A DNA stretch of 64,000 nt from NCBI RefSeq assembly GCF_033880585.1, contig NZ_CP137624.1, positions 3,383,501-3,447,500 on the forward strand. The letters are read 5' to 3'. Of this stretch, positions 56,603 to 64,000 are shown piece by piece. The notes under the pieces were generated by a model. That model saw only the letters and a program-made list of their open reading frames with translations, made no database searches and was not told where the DNA came from. Position 1 is the stretch's first letter. Each line of letters starts with the position of its first letter. The translations under genes and the position numbers were made by a program. The DNA comes from Lysinibacillus louembei. Its GTDB lineage: Bacteria; Bacillota; Bacilli; Bacillales_A; Planococcaceae.

Positions 56603-57715
56603 TTTTTGATATCGTTCATATAACTGCTGCATCGTCATTGATGGTGGTAAATGTAACTCTCGCTGCATTCTTTGCACATATTGCTGATAGTGCTGCTGGA
56701 AGGCGTACATATCCCTCATTGCTCCATATAGGTTGAGCAAAAGCTGATTTGCCTCTTCATCAAAGCCATCATATACTACTATTTTCCTGACGATTTCCAC
56801 AGCCGTTACATAGCGTTCCCTCTGTAATAGCCAACTAGCAAGACGTTTGGCAAAGGAAGTATATAACAAGCTCATGCTCTCCTGCTCAAAAGCTGCCCAT
56901 AAGAAATATGGTTCCTCAAATAGTACACCATTTACTTGCTTTTCTAGCTCTAGCGCCACATGTTCATTATCTTTGTTTATTTGTGTGAGCATTGCGACTC
57001 CTTGCTCGAATTGTAAAAAATCTACATCCATATTCGTCAAATCTAAGCGATATTTCTCCTGACCAGAAATGACATGACTCTTAAAGCCATGATCCTTTAA
57101 TACCGCACGTAGCTGATAAACGGCTGTATGTAAATACGTTTCCGCATTTTTTACAGGCATCTCTGGAAAGACATCCTCAATCAGCCTCATTTTTGCTACG
57201 CTTTTCCCACGCTTCATTAACAAATAAGCAAACAATTCTTTATTTTTCTTGGAGCGCCATTTCACTTCACCATATTGTGTACTACTTACTTCGAGACATC
57301 CAAATGTTTGCACTTTAAGGCGATTTTGCACAGCATTTTCAGTAGTAGACGCTGTTCGTCGCTTACTCATAGCTCTTGCAATCGTTTGATTCAAACGGCT
57401 TTTCGACACTGGCTTTAACATATAATCAAGTGGATAAACATCGTAAGCCTGCATCGCGTAATTCGCATGGGCCGTCGTAAATACAATATCAAGATTTGCA
57501 TTGTTTGCACGTAAATTGCGCGCTAATTCGATGCCATTGTCCTCAGCGATTTCAATATCTAAAAACGCGATATCTGCCTCATGCTGCTGAAGAAAAGCCA
57601 ATGCCTCATTTATTTGTTGAAAGCTGCCAACAAGTTCAATCCCATCTATACTTGCTAACATACGTTTCATCGTTAGCAGCATAATTGGCTCGTCATCTAC
57701 AATCAACACCTTCAT
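56597..57715 (-). CDS. Response regulator with SARP-like (BTAD) output domain
   Basis: Response regulator of 372 residues. The receiver domain (1-120) has D7, D8 and the phosphorylation site D53 (IAFLDIEI). A winged-helix DNA-binding domain follows (about 140-230, VKWRSKKNKELFAYLL), then a bacterial transcriptional activation domain with helical repeats (about 235-372). This REC-wHTH-BTAD build is SARP-like. Start ATG 57715 has ribosome binding site GAGGTGAG inside the end of the kinase gene; one base separates the genes. Target genes are unknown; the adjacent surface protein genes are candidates. Confidence 0.88.
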   Translation of the reverse strand: MKVLIVDDEPIMLLTMKRMLASIDGIELVGSFQQINEALAFLQQHEADIAFLDIEIAEDNGIELARNLRANNANLDIVFTTAHANYAMQAYDVYPLDYMLKPVSKSRLNQTIARAMSKRRTASTTENAVQNRLKVQTFGCLEVSSTQYGEVKWRSKKNKELFAYLLMKRGKSVAKMRLIEDVFPEMPVKNAETYLHTAVYQLRAVLKDHGFKSHVISGQEKYRLDLTNMDVDFLQFEQGVAMLTQINKDNEHVALELEKQVNGVLFEEPYFLWAAFEQESMSLLYTSFAKRLASWLLQRERYVTAVEIVRKIVVYDGFDEEANQLLLNLYGAMRDMYAFQQHYQQYVQRMQRELHLPPSMTMQQLYERYQKA

Positions 57716-57716
57716 T

Positions 57717-59432
57717 TTACTTCTCACCTCTCAGTGTAAAATAGAAAACGCTCCCTTGCCTTACAGCACTTTCCGCCCATATACTTTCACCACTTAATTG
57801 CATAAACTGCTTACTGACTAATAAGCCAAGACCTGCCCCTTTTTCACCAGCCGTGCCAGTCGTTGAGCGCATTTGATTTTCATGAAATAGCTGTTCAATT
57901 TGCTGTTCCTCCATACCAAGACCATTATCTCGTACAGATACAATGACCATTTCCCCTGATGACTGCGCCTTAATCTGAATCATTCCACCAGCTTGCGTAA
58001 ACTTAATGGCATTGGATAATAAATTGCGCAGGACGAGCGATACTATTTCTCTATCTGCATAAACATATGTATCTTGTGCCATATCATTGACAACATGTAA
58101 ATTTTTCATCTCACAGTGCAGAGCGACTAATTGACAGCATTCCTCCACAACATCTGCTAGCAGGAGCACTTGAGGTCGCAAGACGACATCATTTCGCTGA
58201 CTGCGGAACCATTCTAGTAAATTATTAGACATAGTAAGTGTGTGTCGTATTTGCTCACCAAGCTTTGTAATTATTTCCTGATGGTCTCTGTCAAAATGCG
58301 CACGATCTTCCTCTAGCAGCTCGATTAATTGATATTGCATCGCTAACGGGCTACGTATATCGTGGGACACGACCGCAACAAGCTGATCTTTTAACTTGTT
58401 CAAATGCGCTATTTCCTCTAATTGCCGCTGTTGCTCTGTTATATCTACCAAAAGCGAGACACTGCCCTGTCCTATTTGCAATGGATAGACATGGACACGA
58501 TACATTTTTTTGATCTTTTGTATCCACACCTCTATATCGACAACACCTTGCTGCATCGTCTGTGTTAAATGCTGCCATGCTGCCCACTGTGTAAGTAGTT
58601 CTGAAGCCTTTTGATTATAAATATCGCTATAGCCTAATAACTTAAAAAATTGAATCCCCTGCGCATTGCTTTCCATCACTTCACCAGCAGCATTCATAAT
58701 GACGATACTCTCTGGGAAACGATCAAAGACAGTATGCTTAGCAATTGGCACAATCGCAAGAAATTTTGTTTTTAAAATAATAAACAAAATAGCTAATCCT
58801 GTCACACTGCAAAAAGTAGACAATGTACCTAGCTGGGTTGACCACTTTGGATTGGCAAAACGAATCATTTCTAACACAAATGGCAAGGAGGTCAATACTA
58901 AGACAAATAGACCTGGTCGGCGAAAATCATTGCGAATCGCCCACACATAGCGAAATAGATGGTAGAAGCAAATGGCTAAAATCGCATAGCACAAAATATT
59001 AAAGCTACTTGCATAGAGTGTTCTAACTGTTAACAATTGACCATCTACTAATGTGCTTGTGTGATAGACAATATGTAAATAAGGGTCAAGCCATATAAGT
59101 AAGCTCCAGCTAATAAAGGGTGAAAAAATCGCTATTTTCCACCCAACTTTAAGCGTTTTTTGATGATTAATTAATAAATAGACAAAGAGTATAAAGCAAG
59201 GAATCATTAATATTAGCGACGTTTGCTGAATAGCACGGAAAAAAATTTTTTCAGCTAATAAATAGCTACTTTTCTCTAAGATTAGACTACTTGCATACGT
59301 CATTCGACAAATGACAAGCGCCATCATATAAATGACTCCATATACTTTTCTAAAGCGATAAAGGGTGAAAAAAATAGTACCCATCATGATTAGAGATATT
59401 ATCATTAGCATCAGCTCTACACTAAAAACCAC
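57717..59432 (-). CDS. Sensor histidine kinase with 7TM N-terminal domain and PAS
   Basis: Membrane histidine kinase of 571 residues. Seven hydrophobic helices (about 1-220) form a His-kinase-N 7TM sensor, followed by a PAS domain (about 235-335), a dimerisation domain with the phospho-acceptor His in AVVSHDIRSPLAM, and the ATPase domain (NLLSNAIKF, VSVRDNGLGM, GAGLGLLVS). Start GTG 59432 follows GAAGG by seven bases; the frame can be extended 16 codons to a TTG at 59480 that lacks a ribosome binding site. Partner of the SARP-like regulator. Confidence 0.88.
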   Translation of the reverse strand: MVFSVELMLMIISLIMMGTIFFTLYRFRKVYGVIYMMALVICRMTYASSLILEKSSYLLAEKIFFRAIQQTSLILMIPCFILFVYLLINHQKTLKVGWKIAIFSPFISWSLLIWLDPYLHIVYHTSTLVDGQLLTVRTLYASSFNILCYAILAICFYHLFRYVWAIRNDFRRPGLFVLVLTSLPFVLEMIRFANPKWSTQLGTLSTFCSVTGLAILFIILKTKFLAIVPIAKHTVFDRFPESIVIMNAAGEVMESNAQGIQFFKLLGYSDIYNQKASELLTQWAAWQHLTQTMQQGVVDIEVWIQKIKKMYRVHVYPLQIGQGSVSLLVDITEQQRQLEEIAHLNKLKDQLVAVVSHDIRSPLAMQYQLIELLEEDRAHFDRDHQEIITKLGEQIRHTLTMSNNLLEWFRSQRNDVVLRPQVLLLADVVEECCQLVALHCEMKNLHVVNDMAQDTYVYADREIVSLVLRNLLSNAIKFTQAGGMIQIKAQSSGEMVIVSVRDNGLGMEEQQIEQLFHENQMRSTTGTAGEKGAGLGLLVSKQFMQLSGESIWAESAVRQGSVFYFTLRGEK

Positions 59433-59528
59433 GACAGGACCTTCTTTCTTTTTATTGTACTCAAATAGTATCATAGACAAAACATGGAGATAAAGCCAAA
59501 TTTAGCAGCTAATATACCTTCTAGCATA

Positions 59529-60116
59529 TTAACGAATATGCTGAAGTAATATTTTAATTCGGTCAAATTTCCTTTGTAGGGAATTGCGAGTATCAGGGAG
59601 CAACTTGACTCTCGCTAATTTTGCTACTTCCTCTACAACTTCATCAACCGTTAAAGCATCTGTCACTATTTTTCTCTCTGTTACCTCATGCTCAAAACCA
59701 TATAAACAGGCTGCAATTTGCTGGCGCGGCCAACTATTCGGTCGCTCAAAACGTTTATTTAATCTTTTTGTTAAAGTAGCCTCACTTGCATACAAAATAA
59801 AATGTTCAATCGCAATCCCTTCATTTTGTAGCTGAGTAATAATTTCATCATAATTTTGCTTTTTAACAAGCGTCATCGGCACGATAATATGTCCGTCATG
59901 CTCTTGTGCTAGTAGTCTTAACATCTCTACATTCATTATGCGCCATTGCTTGAAATCTTGAAAATTGTTTTTCAGCATTGCTTTCGGTAGATGCTTATTT
60001 AAAAAATAGCCTATATTTTCAGGGTCATACACAAAAGAGTTTGGCAGCCGCTTGTTTAGCTCATAAGCTGTTGTTGTTTTACCTGAGCCAAAAGCGCCAT
60101 TCAACCAAATAATCAT
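59529..60116 (-). CDS. tmrB: TmrB-like P-loop protein (tunicamycin-resistance family)
   Basis: P-loop kinase-like protein of 195 residues. It resembles B. subtilis TmrB over its whole length: MIIWLNGAFGSGKTTTA at the start (Walker A), YDPENIGYFL, IIVPMTLVKK, and the end PDTRNSLQRKFDRIKI. TmrB binds ATP and confers tunicamycin resistance, associating with the membrane by its C-terminal amphipathic helix. Whether this copy protects against tunicamycin is inferred. Divergent from the Rel/SpoT-like gene. Confidence 0.85.
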   Translation of the reverse strand: MIIWLNGAFGSGKTTTAYELNKRLPNSFVYDPENIGYFLNKHLPKAMLKNNFQDFKQWRIMNVEMLRLLAQEHDGHIIVPMTLVKKQNYDEIITQLQNEGIAIEHFILYASEATLTKRLNKRFERPNSWPRQQIAACLYGFEHEVTERKIVTDALTVDEVVEEVAKLARVKLLPDTRNSLQRKFDRIKILLQHIR

Positions 60117-60209
60117 AGGTTTGCTCCTTTCATCATCATCTAGCTACTTGACTTTCATAGCTCAATCATGATACATATGATTTTAAAAATTACAGGAGAG
60201 GGTGGGCAT

Positions 60210-61577
60210 ATGCAAGAAATTCTATTTACAAAGGCTTTCTATCTTCAGCAAGCCGAACTCGAACAGCTGCGCATGGCAATAGGGTTTGCAGAGCAGGCGC
60301 ATGCAGGGCAATACCGAATAAGTGGAGAGCCTTATATTATTCATCCATTTGCTGTTACAGAGATTTTACTAGACTATCAAGCAGATATCACCACATTAAT
60401 CGCCGCACTACTGCATGATGTTGTAGAGGACACACATTATACAACGGAAGATATCACACAGCAATTTGGCACAAAAATTGCCATGATTGTTGAAGGGCTC
60501 ACAAAAGTAGATAAGAAAGACGTTACAGGGAAAGATGAATATAAAGCAATCAATTTAAAAAAGTTATTGCTGGCTGCCCAAATGGATATTCGAGTAGCCA
60601 TTATTAAAGTTGTGGACCGTCTTCACAATATGCGTACATTGCAGGTAAAAACTGCTCAAAAGCAAGTGCCTTATGCAAGCGAAACATTAAAAATTTTCTC
60701 TCCTCTATGTAAAAAATTGAAATTATCCTATATACGACGGGAATTAGAAGAGCTAAGCTTCTTCTATCTCAAGCCTTCAAAATATGATAAAACAAAACAC
60801 TGTTTAAAACAATACGAGCAGCTTTTAGAGCGCCTGTCTCAAACGTTGCAAACCTCGCTAGCATCAACTATCCCTTTTACGATTAGCTATGAAATGGAGC
60901 CGATGTATAGCGCCTATTCTAAAATAAAAGATAACGAGGAATTTGCAGCAATAGCAAAAATGATTATTACTACTTCTAATGCTCTAGATTGCTATCAACT
61001 AGTTGGCGACATTCACCAAATGTATCAGCCTATTCCCCATCGCTTTGAAGACAATATGACAAACCGCACATTCAATCATTACTTAAAAACAACGATTATG
61101 TTAGACCATTTGCAACTAGACATTATCATTGAAACGACAGAGAATCGACTGCGAAGAGAGCAAGGTGTTTTCTATTTTCTAACAGATGCTACAAGAGAGC
61201 ATCAAGCACACCAGCTAATGGATACATTTATACTAACGAATCATCAGCTCACACAAAATGCAATTGAATTTTATGATTTCATCACATTTGAATTACTGCA
61301 AGAAACCATTACCGCATTTACACCCGCATTAGACACTGTCTATTTGCCACAAGATGCAACTATTATCGACTTTGCATTTACGCTAAATCCTGCGCTAGCT
61401 AAACGAATGTTTGGTGCTAAAATTAATGGTGTGGAAAAACCACTGACAACTAAGGTCGCCCATTTAGATATAGTAGAGCTTTTAGTTGCCAATCAAGAAA
61501 ATCAAAATCTGAACGAATGGCTTAATTTTGCTAATAGCTCCAAGGCACAATTTGCAATTAATCAGGAGCTGGCATAA
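60210..61577 (+). CDS. Rel/SpoT-family protein with intact HD hydrolase and degenerate synthetase domain
   Basis: Protein of 455 residues. The N-terminal HD domain keeps the (p)ppGpp hydrolase residues: R36, H45 (IIHP), H69-D70 (LLHD), E73-D74, D136 and N140 (VVDRLHNM). The region 225-320 aligns with the synthetase fold (CYQLVGDIHQMYQPIPHRFED, then HYLKTTIM) but lost its catalytic residues: ExQxRT became DIIIET and the Asp of the YDLxAIRV motif is gone. A TGS domain follows (about 372-430); the ACT domain is missing. Start ATG 60210, ribosome binding site GGAGAGGG. A hydrolase-only alarmone enzyme is inferred. Confidence 0.85.
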   Translation: MQEILFTKAFYLQQAELEQLRMAIGFAEQAHAGQYRISGEPYIIHPFAVTEILLDYQADITTLIAALLHDVVEDTHYTTEDITQQFGTKIAMIVEGLTKVDKKDVTGKDEYKAINLKKLLLAAQMDIRVAIIKVVDRLHNMRTLQVKTAQKQVPYASETLKIFSPLCKKLKLSYIRRELEELSFFYLKPSKYDKTKHCLKQYEQLLERLSQTLQTSLASTIPFTISYEMEPMYSAYSKIKDNEEFAAIAKMIITTSNALDCYQLVGDIHQMYQPIPHRFEDNMTNRTFNHYLKTTIMLDHLQLDIIIETTENRLRREQGVFYFLTDATREHQAHQLMDTFILTNHQLTQNAIEFYDFITFELLQETITAFTPALDTVYLPQDATIIDFAFTLNPALAKRMFGAKINGVEKPLTTKVAHLDIVELLVANQENQNLNEWLNFANSSKAQFAINQELA

Positions 61578-61585
61578 GCAAAAAA

Positions 61586-61620
61586 AGATGGTTAGCCAAG
61601 TAGCCAACCATCTTTTTCTT
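61586..61620. terminator. Bidirectional terminator between Rel-like and lipase genes
   Basis: Inverted repeat AGATGGTT / AACCATCT with extended GGCT/AGCC pairing in the loop region; A run before and T run after, so it serves both converging genes. Confidence 0.85.
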
Positions 61621-62424
61621 TTATACTCTTTTCTCAATCCAAGAAATGGCCTCTTCAATCACTTCATCGCGCACGGGTTCATTGAAAATTTCATGCATTA
61701 ATTGTCCATAAATTTTTAATGATTTATCCGTAGCAGCAATCTCGCTATATAATGCAATTGAATCCTCTTCGCTTACAAGTCCGTCATTTGCTCCATGCAT
61801 AATAAAGACCGGATCTACGAATTGCTGTGGATTCGCCTTTAACCAATCTATCCCTGCAATTAAATTATTTAATAAATCCACCGAGATTTGCTTTTCTACA
61901 AGCGGATCATTAACATATGCTGCTACAACAGCTGGGTCACTACAAACACCATCTCCCAGCTCGTTCGGTAAATACGTGCCTGATGGCAGATTAATAGGTG
62001 TTTCGCCAAAAAGTTGCTTTTTATAGCGAGTCAGTGCACCTGATAGTACAAACCCTTTCACTTTGTTCGGATATTTTGTGGCAAAGGCCGTTGTGGCAAA
62101 GCCACCCATGCTATGTCCAATAACGAAAACAGGCACATCTGGATTTTCTTGTAGCGCTACATCAACAACTGCGTTGACATCATCTACAATTTCATTGAAG
62201 TCCGTGTAAAATACGCGATTCCCTTCTGAGCGAGCATGTCCACGATGGTCAAAACGGTATACGCTAAAACTACGAGCTACTAGCTTTTCTGTTAAATAGT
62301 CGTAGCGGCTCGCATGCTCACACAACCCATGTACGATAACAACTGCCCCTTTTGCATTGTCCACTACATCTTTTTTGAAATACAGCTTTGTCCCATCAAA
62401 TGAAGTTAACATCGTTTCTGTCAT
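61621..62424 (-). CDS. Alpha/beta hydrolase, monoacylglycerol lipase-like
   Basis: Alpha/beta hydrolase of 267 residues of the serine aminopeptidase S33 / monoacylglycerol lipase type. The oxyanion-side motif is VIVHGLCEH; RFDHRGHARSEG follows; the nucleophile Ser is in GHSMGG; the acid is in MHGANDGLV and the catalytic His in LMHEIFNE. Start ATG 62424 after ribosome binding site GGGGGAA. A housekeeping lipid esterase is most likely; substrate not certain. Confidence 0.87.
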   Translation of the reverse strand: MTETMLTSFDGTKLYFKKDVVDNAKGAVVIVHGLCEHASRYDYLTEKLVARSFSVYRFDHRGHARSEGNRVFYTDFNEIVDDVNAVVDVALQENPDVPVFVIGHSMGGFATTAFATKYPNKVKGFVLSGALTRYKKQLFGETPINLPSGTYLPNELGDGVCSDPAVVAAYVNDPLVEKQISVDLLNNLIAGIDWLKANPQQFVDPVFIMHGANDGLVSEEDSIALYSEIAATDKSLKIYGQLMHEIFNEPVRDEVIEEAISWIEKRV

Positions 62425-62493
62425 CCCAATTCCCCCGATATGATACAAGATGGATTTATCATACTATTATCTGAATTCTCTGTCTACAATGTA

Positions 62494-62521
62494 AAAGCGG
62501 CGCTCTTTTAGGCACCGCTTT
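62494..62521 (-). terminator. Terminator after spoIIP
   Basis: Stem AAAGCGG / CCGCTTT with further GC pairing (one G-T) and a short loop, overlapping the last spoIIP codons; T run on the minus strand. Confidence 0.65.
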
Positions 62522-63332
62522 GCTCACTTGCATTAATTTTCGCAATGGCTTGCGCTAATACCGCCACTGTACGCAAAATTTCTTCCTCTGTATTATCAAT
62601 GCCACCAAGCTCTACTAGCAGCATTTTATGAAATAAATCTTGATTATAGACACCATCTACCCCTGCGCCTGACTTTTTCATCACACCCCGTGAAATGCCT
62701 GGCACAATACTGTCCATCGCTGCATGAATTGCCTCTGCATATTTTAAATTACCTGCATAACCGGGATGATCTAAGCCAACAACAAATGCCACTTTCGCAA
62801 AGCTCATTTCTGGCGTTTCCAATGTTGTCACCTTACGTCCCACCGCATCACGATGAAAATCGATGACTAAATCGTATAAATTCCCTGCCAATTCCTCTTG
62901 AATATACGGACGTACAACTTGATATGCTTGATGAAAACCTGCACCTTGCTGATTCATCACATTCATCACATCTACATCTAATACCGAGCCTTGCAAATTA
63001 TTTAATTGAAAATGATTCAGCATCGCTTGCTGCATTGAGAAAATATTTGTTTGCTCATCATATACAGCCTTCATACCGGTTTTGCTTTCTACAGCTGGCT
63101 GATAAGCTTCATGGGAATGTGTGTAAACAAAAAGGATATCCATAGATTTAGGCGTGGCATTTATAGGACGCGGATTCAAATTCGTTGCGGCAGCGTAAAC
63201 GACCTTTTTTTCAGGTGCTGGCTTCGACTCATTTACAGCTGCTTGGTTATTCGGAAAAGGAAGCTGTCCTATCATAATTGGTAGCAAAAATAAAATAACA
63301 AGCAGTATACAAAAGCGTTGCATTACTTTCAT
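62508..63332 (-). CDS. spoIIP: Stage II sporulation protein P (peptidoglycan amidase/endopeptidase)
   Basis: Membrane-anchored cell-wall hydrolase of the forespore engulfment complex with SpoIID and SpoIIM. The 274 residues have one N-terminal membrane helix (about 5-23) and a catalytic domain with the zinc-site segment FVYTHSHEAY (His and Glu) and VIDFHRDAVGR; VELGGIDNTEEE lies near the end. It is shorter than B. subtilis SpoIIP (about 400) mainly in the linker. Start ATG 63332 fits ribosome binding site GGAGGGG; ATG 63341 is too close. Between gpr and lepA as expected. Confidence 0.93.
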   Translation of the reverse strand: MKVMQRFCILLVILFLLPIMIGQLPFPNNQAAVNESKPAPEKKVVYAAATNLNPRPINATPKSMDILFVYTHSHEAYQPAVESKTGMKAVYDEQTNIFSMQQAMLNHFQLNNLQGSVLDVDVMNVMNQQGAGFHQAYQVVRPYIQEELAGNLYDLVIDFHRDAVGRKVTTLETPEMSFAKVAFVVGLDHPGYAGNLKYAEAIHAAMDSIVPGISRGVMKKSGAGVDGVYNQDLFHKMLLVELGGIDNTEEEILRTVAVLAQAIAKINASEQSGA

Positions 63333-63385
63333 CGCTTGCATCCCCTCCTTCCACTACTCTATGGAGGGAGGAGATTATTTAGAAC

Positions 63386-64000
63386 TTATGAATTTGTTAA
63401 ATCGAATAGGCTGTTTGAAATTAAATGGGCATACTGCATAAGCCAAATGTCCACTTCCTTTGGGGTCACGATAAAGCGCTCCTGCGCATGAAATACTTCT
63501 TCAAATAGCTGCCTTTTATCGTCAATTGACCATGTCGACCACTCGCCAAAAATCGGCTTCACTAAGTTTAAGTCGGCATCGGTTGTATCGCCACGCCAGC
63601 CTGTCACCGACAGCTTACCCGATGGCTTGCCACGCTCACCAATGCGCGTAGCAATTGTGCGAAAGACAGTGTCGACAGCATCCGCTAGCAAAACGGTCGC
63701 TTCCACAACGGTCGGAATACCAATTGCTAACACTGGTACGCCTAGCACCTCCTGCGAAATTTCCGCACGCTGATTGCCGACGCCTGAGCCTGGATGAATA
63801 CCTGTGTCCGTTAACTGAATCGTGCGACATAGTCGTTTGCTGCTTCTTGTTGCTAATGCATCAATCACAATGACGGCTGCTGGCTTAATCTTTTCTGCCA
63901 ATGCTTTGACAAATTCGCTTGTTTCAAAGCCTGTTTGCCCTGTTACACCTGGTGCATACATAACGAATTGTTCATTTGGACTTTCCGAAAAGGCGCTTTG
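63386..64000 (-). CDS. gpr: GPR germination protease, C-terminal part (5' end outside window)
   Basis: Aspartic-type endopeptidase (family A25) that degrades small acid-soluble spore proteins during germination. The frame is open to the right edge, so the N-terminus and propeptide are missing; 204 residues are visible. Diagnostic segments: YAPGVTGQTGFETSE, VIVIDALATRSSKRL, TDTGIHPGSGVGNQRAE and GIPTVVEATVLLADA. The gene order gpr-spoIIP matches B. subtilis and marks the organism as spore-forming. Confidence 0.95.
   Translation of the reverse strand, partial: QSAFSESPNEQFVMYAPGVTGQTGFETSEFVKALAEKIKPAAVIVIDALATRSSKRLCRTIQLTDTGIHPGSGVGNQRAEISQEVLGVPVLAIGIPTVVEATVLLADAVDTVFRTIATRIGERGKPSGKLSVTGWRGDTTDADLNLVKPIFGEWSTWSIDDKRQLFEEVFHAQERFIVTPKEVDIWLMQYAHLISNSLFDLTNS

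Overview
The window looks like a piece of core chromosome from a low-GC, endospore-forming Gram-positive bacterium of the Bacillales, most like the Planococcaceae/Caryophanaceae (Lysinibacillus/Solibacillus type; inferred from protein similarity and codon use, not from a search). Almost all genes lie on the minus strand. They follow the order known from Bacillus subtilis: gpr, spoIIP, lepA, hemW, hrcA, grpE, dnaK, dnaJ, prmA, rsmE, mtaB, rpsU, yqeZ, floA, a yqfB-position gene, yqfC, yqfD, phoH, pgpH, ybeY, dgkA, cdd, era, recO. No tRNA, rRNA, CRISPR array, transposase or phage gene was seen.

Layout from left to right. 1-2740 (+): thiamin thiazole genes thiO (partial), thiS, thiG, thiF. 2866-3387 (+): a cysteine hydrolase. 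3525-6481 (-): acyl-CoA dehydrogenase pair plus a crotonase. 6562-17074 (-): the recO to yqeZ core block, with a sigma-W-like promoter before yqeZ-floA. 17263-30987 (-): a complete ethanolamine-utilisation bacterial microcompartment (BMC) locus sits between yqeZ and rpsU, where B. subtilis has yqeY, which is not present here. 31256-34679 (-): rpsU, deoC and a UvrA-like ABC protein. 34983-44286 (-): tRNA/rRNA modification genes and the hrcA-grpE-dnaK-dnaJ heat-shock cluster with a perfect CIRCE operator. 44405-50565: accessory genes (YhgE-like, YdcF-like, Cys-rich pentapeptide protein, peptidase E, BclA-like spore-surface protein, small secreted peptide). 50748-52577: lepA. 52705-62424: surface and signalling genes (GHL10 hydrolase, BspA/SLH surface protein, a two-component system, TmrB-like kinase, a synthetase-dead Rel/SpoT homologue, a lipase). 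62508-64000: spoIIP and partial gpr.

The eut locus reads eutW-eutV-(terminator)-eutH-eutS-eutP-eutA-eutB-eutC-eutL-eutE-eutM-(terminator)-pduL-pduL-eutN-BMC-H-mdh. Predicted flow: EutH imports ethanolamine, EutBC splits it to acetaldehyde and ammonia in the shell, EutE makes acetyl-CoA, PduL makes acetyl-phosphate, and EutA reactivates the B12 enzyme. The usual alcohol dehydrogenase EutG is absent and a malate-dehydrogenase paralogue closes the operon, suggesting a different NAD+ recycling route. The EutW/EutV pair probably works by antitermination: an ANTAR-type hairpin overlaps the terminator before eutH.

The most unusual non-coding signal is three intergenic arrays of 4-5 short words, each repeated at exactly 21 nt but with a different word at each locus (before recO, before the pduL pair, before the UvrA-like gene). 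A separate 25-nt palindromic repeat occurs twice, at the 3' ends of recO and of the first-listed pduL; in recO it is translated as the protein's C-terminal tail.
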